From Magnetococcales bacterium (GTDB taxonomy: Bacteria; Pseudomonadota; Magnetococcia; Magnetococcales; Magnetaquicoccaceae), in NCBI GenBank assembly GCA_015234115.1, contig JADFWP010000003.1, forward strand, positions 57,306 to 98,915: a stretch of 41,610 bases of DNA, read 5' to 3'. Shown here in pieces: positions 28,573-37,293 of this stretch (its first letter is position 1; every line of letters starts with the position of its first letter). Below the pieces are notes generated by a model. It worked only from the letters and a program-made list of their open reading frames with translations, did not search any database and was not told the DNA's origin. Both the position numbers and the translations under genes were made by a program.

Positions 28573-30252
28573 ATGAAACCCCTAAGCTTGAAGACCATGA
28601 TGGCCGGATCATTTCTGCTCGTGGCAGGCATGTTCATCCTGTTGGTGTCCTATCAGATCCATGCTCTGTCAAGACTGGCCCACTCTCAGGATGAAGGAGC
28701 CGAAAAATATCAAGACGCCATTGCCATGCTGGAAATTGCCCAACGCGCCGAGCATGTCTACACCATCGCTGCCGACGCTGCCATCAATCGCAACCTGGAA
28801 GAGTCACGAAGCGCGTTGAAAGAGGCCAACGCACAAATGGAAAAAGATCTGTCCGAAGTGACCCGTCTGGTGGATACCCCGGAAGAACGAGACAATGCGA
28901 AAAAACTGTCCACGCTGTACAGGGACTACCTGTCCCGTATCGATGGAAACTTCTTTGCAGCGGTCGCAGCCCTCATGCAAGGAAAGCAGGAAGCAGAAAC
29001 ATCGTTGCGTCAGGCGGACGAGGCCATCGATGATGTACGCTCCAATGTTCTGAACCTCATGGAATCCATCCAGAAATCCCTGAAACAGGAAGCCGCGGAG
29101 GCAGACAGGGAGTTTGATGCCTCCCGTGTCACCGCCATCCGTCTGGCCATTGGGGCAACGATTCTGGTCTCCATCCTGGCCATTGTTCTGGGCATGCTCA
29201 TGATCCGTTCCATCCTGAAATCGGTCGGCGGAGAACCCGAAATCATCGGCGCACTGGCACGCCAGGTGGCGGAAGGGGATCTGACCGTGCGATTCGACGC
29301 CTCGCAACGCGCCACCGGCATCTCCCTGGCCATTCAGAACATGGTCGAAAGATTACGCACGGTCCTGGAAGAAATCTCGGCCGCGTCGGAACAGGTCTCT
29401 TCCGGCAGCCACATGATTTCCGATTCCTCACAAACGCTTTCTCTGGGAGTGACCGAACAGGCCGCTTCTGTGGACACCATCCTGATGTCCATGAAAGAGA
29501 TGACCGGAAGTTGCCAACTGAGCATGGACAGCTCCAACAACACGCAGACCATCGCCATCCAGGCCTCCCAGGATGCCGCCAGGGGTGGACAGGCCGTCAA
29601 CGAAGCGGTCATGGCCATGAAAGAGATTGCATCGAAAATCAGCATCATCGAAGAGATTGCCCGTCAGACCAATCTGCTGGCCTTGAATGCCGCCATCGAG
29701 GCCGCCCGGGCCGGTGAACATGGAAAAGGCTTTGCCGTGGTGGCCGCCGAGGTCAGAAAACTGGCGGAACGCAGCCAGGTGGCGGCTGGAGAGATTGGTC
29801 AACTCTCCTCATCCAGCGTCCTGGTCGCCGAGCAGGCTGGCGCGATCATCGAACAACTCGTCCCGAGAATTCAGGAAACGGCGGACCGCATTCGCGGCAT
29901 CACGGAGTGCAGCAAACAACAACACGAAGGATTTGCTCAGGTTGAGGAATCGATCCAGCAATTCGACCAGGTGGTGCAACAAAACGCCGGAGCTTCCGAA
30001 GAACTGGCGGCCACGGCAGAAGAGTTGAATGCCCAGGCCACCATGATGGCCCAATCCATCGCTTTCTTTAAAGTCAACCACCCAGGCAACACGGCCAAAC
30101 CCCCCATTGCCCGGAAGACGCATACGGCCAAGAAATCCCCGCTCATCCAGGCGCGAGACGAGACGCACAAAGCACTGCCCGCACCCAGGTATCCCTCCTC
30201 CAATACCGACTTGCTCTCGGGATCAACCCTGCCGATGAGCATCGCGAGTTGA
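28573..30252 (+). CDS. Methyl-accepting chemotaxis protein
   Basis: This 559-residue chemoreceptor has a membrane segment (about 10-30) and a helical periplasmic domain of about 155 residues of the four-helix-bundle type. A second membrane segment (about 185-210), HAMP, and the signalling hairpin with the tip [14 protein letters not shown] follow. The tip region is practically the same as in the CZB chemoreceptor, so both probably serve the same CheA. GGAG lies 5 nt before the ATG at 28573; an in-frame ATG five codons earlier is less likely. It is followed by a strong terminator hairpin. Confidence 0.93.
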   Translation: MKPLSLKTMMAGSFLLVAGMFILLVSYQIHALSRLAHSQDEGAEKYQDAIAMLEIAQRAEHVYTIAADAAINRNLEESRSALKEANAQMEKDLSEVTRLVDTPEERDNAKKLSTLYRDYLSRIDGNFFAAVAALMQGKQEAETSLRQADEAIDDVRSNVLNLMESIQKSLKQEAAEADREFDASRVTAIRLAIGATILVSILAIVLGMLMIRSILKSVGGEPEIIGALARQVAEGDLTVRFDASQRATGISLAIQNMVERLRTVLEEISAASEQVSSGSHMISDSSQTLSLGVTEQAASVDTILMSMKEMTGSCQLSMDSSNNTQTIAIQASQDAARGGQAVNEAVMAMKEIASKISIIEEIARQTNLLALNAAIEAARAGEHGKGFAVVAAEVRKLAERSQVAAGEIGQLSSSSVLVAEQAGAIIEQLVPRIQETADRIRGITECSKQQHEGFAQVEESIQQFDQVVQQNAGASEELAATAEELNAQATMMAQSIAFFKVNHPGNTAKPPIARKTHTAKKSPLIQARDETHKALPAPRYPSSNTDLLSGSTLPMSIAS

Positions 30253-30282
30253 GCAGGCGGAATCCTCCCTGAAAGATCTAAA

Positions 30283-30320
30283 GAGGGGGGTGAGGGATAA
30301 ATCCCCCACCCCCCTCTTTT
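30283..30320. terminator. Bidirectional intrinsic terminator between a chemoreceptor and the AsmA-like gene
   Basis: A stem of 15 bp with one mismatch (30283-30297 and 30302-30316, loop taaa) is followed by TTTT on the plus strand. It lies about 30 nt after the chemoreceptor stop and about 35 nt after the end of the convergent AsmA-like gene, so it can end both. Its outer flank (ctttcaaaag) also occurs, inverted, at the hairpin near 33650. Confidence 0.75.
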
Positions 30321-30355
30321 CTTTCAAAAGGTGTACCTCTCGAAACGGTCGCGAT

Positions 30356-33300
30356 TCAAGGCGCTTTTTCCGGATCATTCGCCCGCCGCAACCACTCCAA
30401 CGGAATATCGATCCAATCCCGCAACAATCCCGGCACCAGACTGCTGACCGGACGGATGGCCACCTGGGGCGCGGCAGTGGAACCGGTGACATCGAACTGG
30501 GTCTCCACGATGCTTTGGCGGTCGCCGGTCACCCATTTGCCCACCAGAGGCAGGCCGTTGATCAGATCATCCAGCACCTGCAAAGGCCGCATGCCCACCA
30601 GCAACGCCACCCGATCCCTGGGAAAGTCCACCTTGCCGGTCACCACCAGATTCATCGAAGGGCTGACGAGCTTCATGCGGTCGATGGTCCATACACTGTC
30701 GTGAATGGCAAAAGCCCCCTGGAAATCCTTGTAATGCAAACCGCTCCCATCCAGATCGGGCCGGTCGCCGATCACCAGTTTCGGCAGATCCTTCAACGAA
30801 AACAACCCCAGCAAAGTGGCCAGAAAACCAAAACGACGGATCTTCCCATCCTGGAACCGGAACCGCGCCGTGCCGGACAGCGTATCGATCCACCGCTGCC
30901 CAGGGGATTGAAACCCGTCCAACCCCACCTCCAACTCCCCTGCCCCCCCTTCGAGTCCCTCATGCAGATCCAGGGCGTGCAGCAGCCGACCAAAATCCTC
31001 GCTTTTCAGATGCAGATGACCCCCGTATCCGCCCGAACCAATGCGCTGCGACCAAAGAAACTCCCCGCTCCCGTCAATCGCTCCGGCACGCTGCTGCATG
31101 CGCAACGCTTCGATGCGCACGGCCCGCAGCTCCATGCCGATGGTGGCATCCAGATGTTCCGCCTGCTCGCCATGGGCCAACAGCAGTTGTCCGGCACGCA
31201 CCGCCAGCACCACCGTGGGCCAACTGCGCTCCGGAGGCGAAATGGCCACCTCGTCATCCGCGCCGCTCAACCGGGCCGGACCCGCCGGAACCGTGCGCCA
31301 CAACTCCCCCAGATCGAGCCGCTTCCAATCCGACTCGACACGCCATGCCCCCTCCCCTTTGGATTTCTGCGACCCGTCCGCCGCCGCGGTACGCACAAGC
31401 GTCAGCCTGCCCACGCTCCGATCCCAGGTCAGCTCCTTCCAGACCACCTTGCCCCGGTTGTTGGACAAATTCCAGTCCGCCTCTCCCGACCCCTTCCAAT
31501 TGCCCGCATCCGCCCGCAAGGTTTTCAGGAGCAAACGGCCATCCGTGGTCAGCCGCCCCTCGCCTTGCAGCTCGCCCGCCTCGGCGCTCTTCTTGCTCCA
31601 GCCCAAACGCCCGCGTCCCGCCACCGCGTTCAGCTCGACCTTGCCCCGCACCCCGAACCCCTTCTGCTCCGGCTGACGGGCAAACTCCAGCACGACCGGC
31701 GCATCCCCCCGGATCCACCCCTCCTCGCCCAGCAGCGGCGCCAGACCTTCGGCCAATTGTTTCGCTGACAGCCGGGTTTCCAGTTGCGCGGAAAGGTTCG
31801 CCTTGTCCGGCGTGCGATACTGACGCACCACCGCCGAACCGCTGATCGGCCAGGGATCGGCGCGCGCCTGATTCAACCGGATTTCCAGCCGATCCGGATC
31901 CAGAATCAGCACCGCTCCGACATCGACCAACGGTTGCTCAAGAAAAGAGGGATGAACCATGGCCCGCCTGGTCTCCAGACGACCCGACCAGCTTGCCTGG
32001 GCCATGGCGTGCAACGGCAACTTGATCTGCAACGTGGCCACCCCCTGCCCGGCCACCTGGCTGCCGGCCATGCCCAACGCCTCGTCCCAACGCAGACGCG
32101 GATGGGCAACCACCTCCTTCCATACCGAATTCAAATCCACCTGCGGCGATTCCGCGCGAATCTCCACCACCGGATGATCCACCATGTCCGCGATCTTCAC
32201 CTCTCCCTTGACCTGGCGCGTCCCGCCATAACCGGCTTCAGCCACCTGGGCAGTCATGGAATAGCGATCAAAAATCACATGCGTCGTGGTCCGGGTCAGA
32301 GGCAGCAGCGGCGGCAGATAATGCAACGTCATCCCGACCACATCCCCTTCGATATGAAAGAGATCCTCTGCCGGGTCATGCGGGCCGGCGGGCATGCGGT
32401 TCAAATGACCCCGAATGCGCGCCGAAGCCTGTTTGACATGCCCCTCCCTGAAGGCGTGATCCAGCCAGTGGACCAGTTCCGGGGCCATGATCGGGGTGGG
32501 ATAATAGAATTTTGCCTGTTCCGAGGGGGTGCCGGAGGCGGTGGCGGTCAAATCCAGAAACGGCGATTCCTTCCCCCCCAGACCGGTGAGACGCAACCGG
32601 CCCTGGGCCTCGCCATGGGATGAATGCCAATCAAAATGCGCCACATCGAGATTCCAGCCCTGCGTACTGTGGTGCAACCGCCCCTCGGCCTTCAGCCGGG
32701 TCACGGGCAAAGGCCAACGAAACAGCTCCGGCCAGGCCAGATGGCCCGCGCCCAGCGCGAGTTGCCATTGCAGTTGCAACCCGTCCAAAGATCCGCCCCG
32801 CGCCTCGACGGTCAGATCCACCGGGGCGGTCAGACCATCCAGCGGTTGCGCATGGGCGAGATAGGGCAAAAAAGAGGCCATCCGCCACTGCCCGGCGCGC
32901 ATCTTGACCGACCACATCCCCTGGTCATCCCGCTCCCCGTCCAGGGCAATGCGGCTCTCCCCGCCCGCCGACGACGGCAGCACTCCCTCTGCCACGAACC
33001 GCATCCGTCCACCCGGTTCCAGCGCGCCGCTGGCCTCGATCCGACTCAACCGGGTACGGAAAGGGTGACCATCGACCTGGAGCTGTTCATCCAGCCAGAT
33101 CACCTCTGCCTGACGCAAGGTGATCGTCCTGAAAAAGAATGGCCCAGGCGCAACCGGAGCGGCGTCGGAACGCGATGGCATGGGATGTTCGCCAAGGCGC
33201 AAAATTCCCTGGGCATCGCGCCGCACCGTCACCCTGGCCTGATCCAGCGTGACCGCCATGGGCAACTCACCCTGGAACAGCAACTGCGGCGCGACCTGCC

Positions 33301-33580
33301 ACAAGATCCGTTCCGCCGCGAAAATCCCCTGCCCGGAATCCGGATCCGCGACCTCCACCCCCCTGCCCGCCACGGAAAACAGATGATCGGCAGACCATTC
33401 CATCCCGGAAAGCGCAATCCGCAATCCGGTCTGCCGGGAGAGCAAACGGGCCAGCTCCGGGACCAAAGGGGTCAGGTCCGGTGGATGCAATATCAGACCG
33501 GCCACGCCTGCACCCAGCATCACGCACAGCGTCACGACCAGAATCAACAACCATTTCAAGACCCGACGCACCAATCCCAT
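30356..33580 (-). CDS. AsmA/YhdP-like envelope protein
   Basis: This protein of about 1074 residues is anchored by one N-terminal membrane segment (about 8-32, KWLLILVVTLCVMLGAG). It is otherwise a long periplasmic beta-rich chain with repeated DUF3971/AsmA-like strands. The C-terminal part has features of the AsmA_2 region (FSLKDLPKLVIGDRPDLDG, TGKVDFPRDRVALLVG, VTGSTAAPQV). In E. coli YhdP helps move phospholipids between the membranes. I chose the ATG at 33580 because it starts directly before the basic anchor. The upstream extension of the open frame runs through a terminator-like hairpin and is not coding. It stands alone between two related hairpins. Confidence 0.8.
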   Translation of the reverse strand: MGLVRRVLKWLLILVVTLCVMLGAGVAGLILHPPDLTPLVPELARLLSRQTGLRIALSGMEWSADHLFSVAGRGVEVADPDSGQGIFAAERILWQVAPQLLFQGELPMAVTLDQARVTVRRDAQGILRLGEHPMPSRSDAAPVAPGPFFFRTITLRQAEVIWLDEQLQVDGHPFRTRLSRIEASGALEPGGRMRFVAEGVLPSSAGGESRIALDGERDDQGMWSVKMRAGQWRMASFLPYLAHAQPLDGLTAPVDLTVEARGGSLDGLQLQWQLALGAGHLAWPELFRWPLPVTRLKAEGRLHHSTQGWNLDVAHFDWHSSHGEAQGRLRLTGLGGKESPFLDLTATASGTPSEQAKFYYPTPIMAPELVHWLDHAFREGHVKQASARIRGHLNRMPAGPHDPAEDLFHIEGDVVGMTLHYLPPLLPLTRTTTHVIFDRYSMTAQVAEAGYGGTRQVKGEVKIADMVDHPVVEIRAESPQVDLNSVWKEVVAHPRLRWDEALGMAGSQVAGQGVATLQIKLPLHAMAQASWSGRLETRRAMVHPSFLEQPLVDVGAVLILDPDRLEIRLNQARADPWPISGSAVVRQYRTPDKANLSAQLETRLSAKQLAEGLAPLLGEEGWIRGDAPVVLEFARQPEQKGFGVRGKVELNAVAGRGRLGWSKKSAEAGELQGEGRLTTDGRLLLKTLRADAGNWKGSGEADWNLSNNRGKVVWKELTWDRSVGRLTLVRTAAADGSQKSKGEGAWRVESDWKRLDLGELWRTVPAGPARLSGADDEVAISPPERSWPTVVLAVRAGQLLLAHGEQAEHLDATIGMELRAVRIEALRMQQRAGAIDGSGEFLWSQRIGSGGYGGHLHLKSEDFGRLLHALDLHEGLEGGAGELEVGLDGFQSPGQRWIDTLSGTARFRFQDGKIRRFGFLATLLGLFSLKDLPKLVIGDRPDLDGSGLHYKDFQGAFAIHDSVWTIDRMKLVSPSMNLVVTGKVDFPRDRVALLVGMRPLQVLDDLINGLPLVGKWVTGDRQSIVETQFDVTGSTAAPQVAIRPVSSLVPGLLRDWIDIPLEWLRRANDPEKAP

Positions 33581-33641
33581 GAAACCGCATGCCCGATGAA
33601 AAAACCAGCTTAAACCGCACCTGAACCGCACCCATTGCAGA

Positions 33642-33710
33642 ATGCACACTTTTGAAAGAAAAGAGAGGGTCTGGGGGATTCCTCCCCCAGACCCCTTCTT
33701 TTCTTTCAAT
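33642..33710. repeat. Terminator-like hairpin element, related to the one at 30283
   Basis: A perfect 12-bp stem (33667-33678 and 33683-33694, loop ttcc) is flanked on the left by cttttgaaagaaaag and on the right by a C/T-rich tract. The same outer sequence flanks the hairpin near 30283 in the opposite orientation. It lies between the AsmA-like gene (its 5' side) and the end of the broken DUF1016 gene, so it can end transcription from that side. Confidence 0.65.
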
Positions 33711-33781
33711 AATGTCATCACAACTGCTGCGTACCAAACAAGACCTATCCCACTCTGGTGCGGTTCGATGACACGACCGCC

Positions 33782-34430
33782 TCAGATTCCGGGAGTGAAT
33801 TTTTCCGGGAATTCCCCCAACTCGCGCTCGATGGCCTCAATGCTGGTGCATTACCAGAACGCTCCGGCTCCAGCCGTTTTGCAGCGTTGCCCAGGCATAC
33901 CACTGCCGCTGCGCCGGATCCTTGACCTTCTGCATCAAAACCACATTGTGTGCCCAGGGAATTTGCGCAACCGGTGATTGTACCTTGCCCAATTGGGCAA
34001 CCACCGGTTGCCCAATTGGTGCCAACCCGGTACACGAAGCATCCTCCAATTGGGCAACCACCGGTTGCCCAATTGATGCCAACCCGGTACACGAAGCATC
34101 CTCCAATTGGGCAACCACCGGTTGCCCAATGGACGACAGCTCGAACAGATCCGGATAAACCCGGAAAAACTGCACCATCAACTTGATATTGCGATCAGAA
34201 AACCCTTTCACTTCAGGCAATTCGTTGCGCAGATCACGGGCCAGTCGGGGAATCACCCCCGTGCCCCACCCCTCCTGACGTTGCCGCAGATCGATCATCG
34301 CGCCGACCTCCCAATACAAACGGGTCAACTCGGCATTCACCGCCAATACGGCCCGAATCTGGGCATAGCGGATGCGCAACCTGATGTCGGTCAGCAGGCT
34401 GACATAAGAAACAGGCTGGTCCGGACTCAT
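33782..34430 (-). pseudogene. Broken DUF1016 (YhcG-type) nuclease gene with internal deletion
   Basis: The N-terminal DUF1016 domain is clear: DIRLRIRYAQIRAVLAVN, LYWEVGAMI, GWGTGVIPRLARDL and GFSDRNIKLM, then the VAQIPWAHNVVLMQKV and WYAWATLQNGWSRSV segments. After VLVMHQH a stop comes at once (33837), where the family continues with a PD-(D/E)XK nuclease domain of well over 100 residues. In the next frame the DNA directly at this point reads SIEAIERELGEF and ends at 33782, which looks like the normal C-terminal end of such proteins. I infer a deletion of the nuclease domain plus a frameshift. Between the N-domain and VAQIPW lie 57-bp tandem repeats. The ATG at 34430 has GGAAGAG 6 nt upstream. 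Confidence 0.75.
33988..34136. repeat. 57-bp tandem repeats carrying near-perfect palindromes
   Basis: Two full and one partial copies with a 57-bp period (key points 33991, 34048, 34105) code the 19-residue unit beginning IGQPVVAQLEDA on the minus strand. Each unit holds the palindrome attgggcaacc-acc-ggttgcccaat, with arms of 11 to 13 bp. A related half-site (gcaaccgg) lies at about 33967. The repeats keep the reading frame of the DUF1016 gene. Confidence 0.85.
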
Positions 34431-34446
34431 GGCATGCTCTTCCACC

Positions 34447-34677
34447 TCAGCGAAGAAATCCGATCACCGTCTCATACGCATCTTCAAAAGCGGTGGTGGT
34501 GCAGGCCGAGCAATCCTTGAGGCCGGAATCGAGCCAAATGGGCGTTCCAGGACAATTCTCGTAAGGATAGAGCGGACAGAAACAGAAAAGACAGTTCAAG
34601 TGTCTGCCTTCCGGGATGACATGGCAGGGATAGTATTCACAATCCTTGTTCTCGAAAAAACGGTGACTGAATTTCAT
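34447..34677 (-). CDS. Small cysteine-rich domain protein (PF04071-like)
   Basis: This 76-residue protein has eight Cys in pairs: KDCEYYPCH, NCLFCFCPLY, ENCPG and KDCSAC. This matches the 'cysteine-rich small domain' family, thought to bind zinc or an Fe-S cluster; the function is unknown. I chose the ATG at 34677, preceded by GGGGGA at 7 nt; an upstream in-frame start would add 13 residues without a ribosome site. It lies 63 nt after mrp and 16 nt before the broken DUF1016 gene on the same strand. Confidence 0.8.
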   Translation of the reverse strand: MKFSHRFFENKDCEYYPCHVIPEGRHLNCLFCFCPLYPYENCPGTPIWLDSGLKDCSACTTTAFEDAYETVIGFLR

Positions 34678-34740
34678 GTCAGCATCCCCCCAAGAAACGC
34701 ATGGCCGCAGCGGCATGAGAGCGCTGCGGCCATGCCTGAT

Positions 34741-35823
34741 TCACTCGACCACGATATTGGGAAGGCGGCTCTCCTGGAATCCCATGCTGGCCACACGAGC
34801 CGCGACCTGGGAGGCGATGTCGCGATAACGCTGCGCCTGGGGGGAGTCGGGACGGGCCACGAGCAACGGACGCCCCGAATCCATGTCTTCGCGGATCGCG
34901 ATATCGAGGGGAATGTCCCCCAGAAAGGCCATACCCATGGCCTCGGCCTCGGTGCGCGCTCCGCCGTGATCAAAAATGTCGGCCCGATGGCCGCACTGGG
35001 GACACAGATAATAGGACATGTTTTCGATGATGCCGATGACCGGCACATCCACCTTCAGGAACATGTTCACCCCGCGCCGCACATCGGCCAGGGCCACGGC
35101 CTGCGGCGTGGAGACGATCACCACACCGGTGATCGGCACCTTCTGGGCCAGGGTCAACTGGGCATCCCCGGTTCCCGGGGGCAGATCCACCACCAGATAA
35201 TCGAGTTCTCCCCAATCCACATCGCGCAACATCTGTTCCACGGCCATGCCCACCATGGGACCGCGCCACACCACGGGCTGGGACTCGTCCATGAAAAAGC
35301 CCATGGACATGGCCGCCAGACCATGCGCCCGGATTGGCGCCATTTTCCGCCCTTCCGCTGGTTCGGGCTTCTCGGTGACATTCAGCATGCGCGGCAGGCT
35401 CGGGCCATAGATGTCCGCATCCAGAATGCCCACCGTCGCCCCGCTTTCGGCCAGAGCCAGGGCCAGATTGACCGCCGTGGTGGACTTGCCCACCCCGCCC
35501 TTGCCCGAAGCCACGGCAATGACATTGCGCACACCCGGAATCAGGTCGGCATTTTCACTCTTTTTCGAGGCACGCACCTGGGCGGTCATCACCACCTCGA
35601 CCTGCATCACGCCGGGCAGCGCGGCCACCACATCATGGGCCTGCTGCTGCAACAAGGCCTTGACCGGACAGGCCGGTGTGGTCAACTCCACCTTGAACGC
35701 AACATGCCCCCCCTCGATGACCAGATCCTTGATAAATCCCAGACTGACGATGTTGCGTTTCAGATCCGGATCCATGACTTGTTTTAACGCTTCCAGAACC
35801 TGTTCTGCTTGAATCTGTGGCAT
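34741..35823 (-). CDS. mrp: Mrp/ApbC-type P-loop ATPase for Fe-S cluster delivery
   Basis: This 360-residue protein starts with a DUF59/MIP18-like domain (about 1-85, TPACPVK with Cys52) and continues with the ATPase: deviant Walker A GKGGVGKST (107-115), DADIYGPS, DLPPGTGD, and the C-x-x-C pair C274/C277 in CPQCG. In the family the CxxC pair holds a bridging 4Fe-4S cluster in the dimer that is passed to target proteins. GGAGG lies 7 nt before the ATG. It is divergent from the rnf operon, whose RnfB and RnfC need several clusters, so a shared role is plausible. Confidence 0.95.
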   Translation of the reverse strand: MPQIQAEQVLEALKQVMDPDLKRNIVSLGFIKDLVIEGGHVAFKVELTTPACPVKALLQQQAHDVVAALPGVMQVEVVMTAQVRASKKSENADLIPGVRNVIAVASGKGGVGKSTTAVNLALALAESGATVGILDADIYGPSLPRMLNVTEKPEPAEGRKMAPIRAHGLAAMSMGFFMDESQPVVWRGPMVGMAVEQMLRDVDWGELDYLVVDLPPGTGDAQLTLAQKVPITGVVIVSTPQAVALADVRRGVNMFLKVDVPVIGIIENMSYYLCPQCGHRADIFDHGGARTEAEAMGMAFLGDIPLDIAIREDMDSGRPLLVARPDSPQAQRYRDIASQVAARVASMGFQESRLPNIVVE

Positions 35824-35983
35824 GCCGATCCTCCCGATGGCGTGTTGATTGCAATATTTTGTTACATAGGCAAAAAATTAATAATGAACGCATTCAATCG
35901 GATCGTCAAGCGATGCTGCATTGCAAAACAAATCAGCCTGCCATTTTTTCCATTGCCGGGATGAAAAATTAGGAGTATCTAAT

Positions 35984-36016
35984 ATGCGCTTCCAAAATGA
36001 GGAGTTGCGCTGCTGA
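35984..36016 (+). CDS. Possible leader peptide ahead of rnfA
   Basis: A ten-codon frame ([10 protein letters not shown]) starts at an ATG with AGGAG 8 nt upstream and ends inside the hairpin at 36001-36032. Such an arrangement occurs in attenuation or translation-coupled control. A chance ORF is just as possible at this length. Confidence 0.22.
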   Translation: MRFQNEELRC

Positions 36017-36032
36017 GGGGCTACGCAACTCC
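36001..36032. promoter_or_regulatory. Hairpin in the rnf leader
   Basis: A perfect 9-bp inverted repeat, ggagttgcg (36001-36009) and cgcaactcc (36024-36032), with a 14-nt loop lies 37 nt before the rnfA ATG. It has no T-run. It could be a regulatory hairpin in the leader or a protein-binding site. Confidence 0.4.
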
Positions 36033-36068
36033 ATCCACCAGACAATCCAACATTCAGGTGTGTTCGCC

Positions 36069-36647
36069 ATGACTGATTATATCATGATTCTGGTCAGCAC
36101 GATTCTGGTCAACAATTTCGTTCTGAGCAAATTCCTTGGCATCTGCCCGTTTCTCGGGGTTTCCAAGAAGGTCGAAACTGCGGTGGGCATGGCCTATGCC
36201 GTAGTGTTCGTCATCACCCTCTCGTCGATCATCACCTGGTTGACCCAACGATACATACTCGATCCACTGGGATTGGACTATCTGCGGACGCTTTCGTTCA
36301 TTCTGATCATTGCCGCTCTGGTGCAACTGACCGAAATGATTGTCCACAAAACCAGTCCGGTACTCTACGACTCGCTCGGGATCTTTCTCCCGCTCATCAG
36401 CACCAACTGCGTGGTGCTCGGTGTGACCATCATCAACGTGCAAAAAGAACTCAATTTTCTCCAGGCCACCTTCAACGGCTTTGGCGCGGCCACCGGCTTT
36501 GGTCTGATTCTGGTGCTGTTCGCCGGCATGCGCGAGCGCATCGACCTGTCCGATGTCCCGACCCTGTTCCGAGGCGCGCCCATCGCCCTGATCAATGCCG
36601 GCCTCCTGTCGCTGGCCTTCATGGGCTTTGCGGGCATGGTCAAGTAA
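36069..36647 (+). CDS. rnfA: Rnf ion-translocating electron transport complex subunit A
   Basis: This 192-residue protein has six membrane segments and, with RnfE, forms the core that binds a 2Fe-2S cluster within the membrane. It is recognised from [30 protein letters not shown] and the ending LMGFAGMVK-like helix. I chose the ATG at 36069 (MTDYIMIL), as in RsxA; the open frame continues 24 codons upstream but that part overlaps the leader hairpin and is not family-like. The ribosome site is poor. It is first of six rnf genes in the order A-B-C-D-G-E, as in E. coli rsx. Confidence 0.95.
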   Translation: MTDYIMILVSTILVNNFVLSKFLGICPFLGVSKKVETAVGMAYAVVFVITLSSIITWLTQRYILDPLGLDYLRTLSFILIIAALVQLTEMIVHKTSPVLYDSLGIFLPLISTNCVVLGVTIINVQKELNFLQATFNGFGAATGFGLILVLFAGMRERIDLSDVPTLFRGAPIALINAGLLSLAFMGFAGMVK

Positions 36648-36694
36648 CCCTTTAGAAAAACACATCACACGAAGCGTTCCTGGAGGAAATCCCC

Positions 36695-37234
36695 ATGATC
36701 GAAGCGATTATGAGCATGAGCGGAATGGCCCTGGTAGCCGGCCTCGGGCTGGGCTATGCGGCCATCAAGTTTCATGTCGAAGAAAACCCGCTGGTCAAAA
36801 ATCTGGAATCCGCCCTGCCCTCCACCAACTGCGGCAACTGCGGATTCCCAGGTTGCCATGCCTACGCCGAAGCCCTGGCCGACGATGATCAACAGGTTCC
36901 CATCGCGCTTTGCAGCCCAGGGGGCACCCACGCCATGGAAGCCATTGCCGCCATCCTGGGTGTGGAAGCCGTGGCCATGGAAGAACATGGACCTCGGACC
37001 GCCTATATCCACGAAGAAAAATGCATCGGCTGCACCGCCTGCATCAAGGCCTGTCCCGTGGATGCCATCGTTGGCGCCAACAAGCAGTCCCATACCGTGA
37101 TCACCGATATCTGTACCGATTGCGAAGCCTGTGTCGAACCCTGCCCGGTGGATTGCATCGAAATGGTCCCGCTTCCCACCACCATCAACAGTTGGCAGTG
37201 GCTCAAGCCGGGCGATCCCTCCACGATCCACTGA
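36695..37234 (+). CDS. rnfB: Rnf complex subunit B, ferredoxin-type Fe-S protein
   Basis: This 179-residue protein is the ferredoxin-facing subunit. An N-terminal membrane helix (about 5-25) is followed by the Fe-S domain with C46, C49, C54, C73. Two ferredoxin-like 4Fe-4S sites follow: C110/C113/C116 with C150, and C140/C143/C146 with C120. GGAGGA lies 7 nt before the ATG. Its length is like E. coli RsxB (192) and much shorter than clostridial forms that carry extra clusters. Confidence 0.96.
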   Translation: MIEAIMSMSGMALVAGLGLGYAAIKFHVEENPLVKNLESALPSTNCGNCGFPGCHAYAEALADDDQQVPIALCSPGGTHAMEAIAAILGVEAVAMEEHGPRTAYIHEEKCIGCTACIKACPVDAIVGANKQSHTVITDICTDCEACVEPCPVDCIEMVPLPTTINSWQWLKPGDPSTIH

Positions 37235-37293
37235 CGGTCCGAAAACAAAGTGATTCGGGTCATGACAACGTTCGAGAGTAACGAGGATCCATC

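Noticed and set aside
33988-34136. CRISPR array
   Set aside because: The repeats are contiguous and in frame with a protein gene, with no unique spacers and no cas genes.
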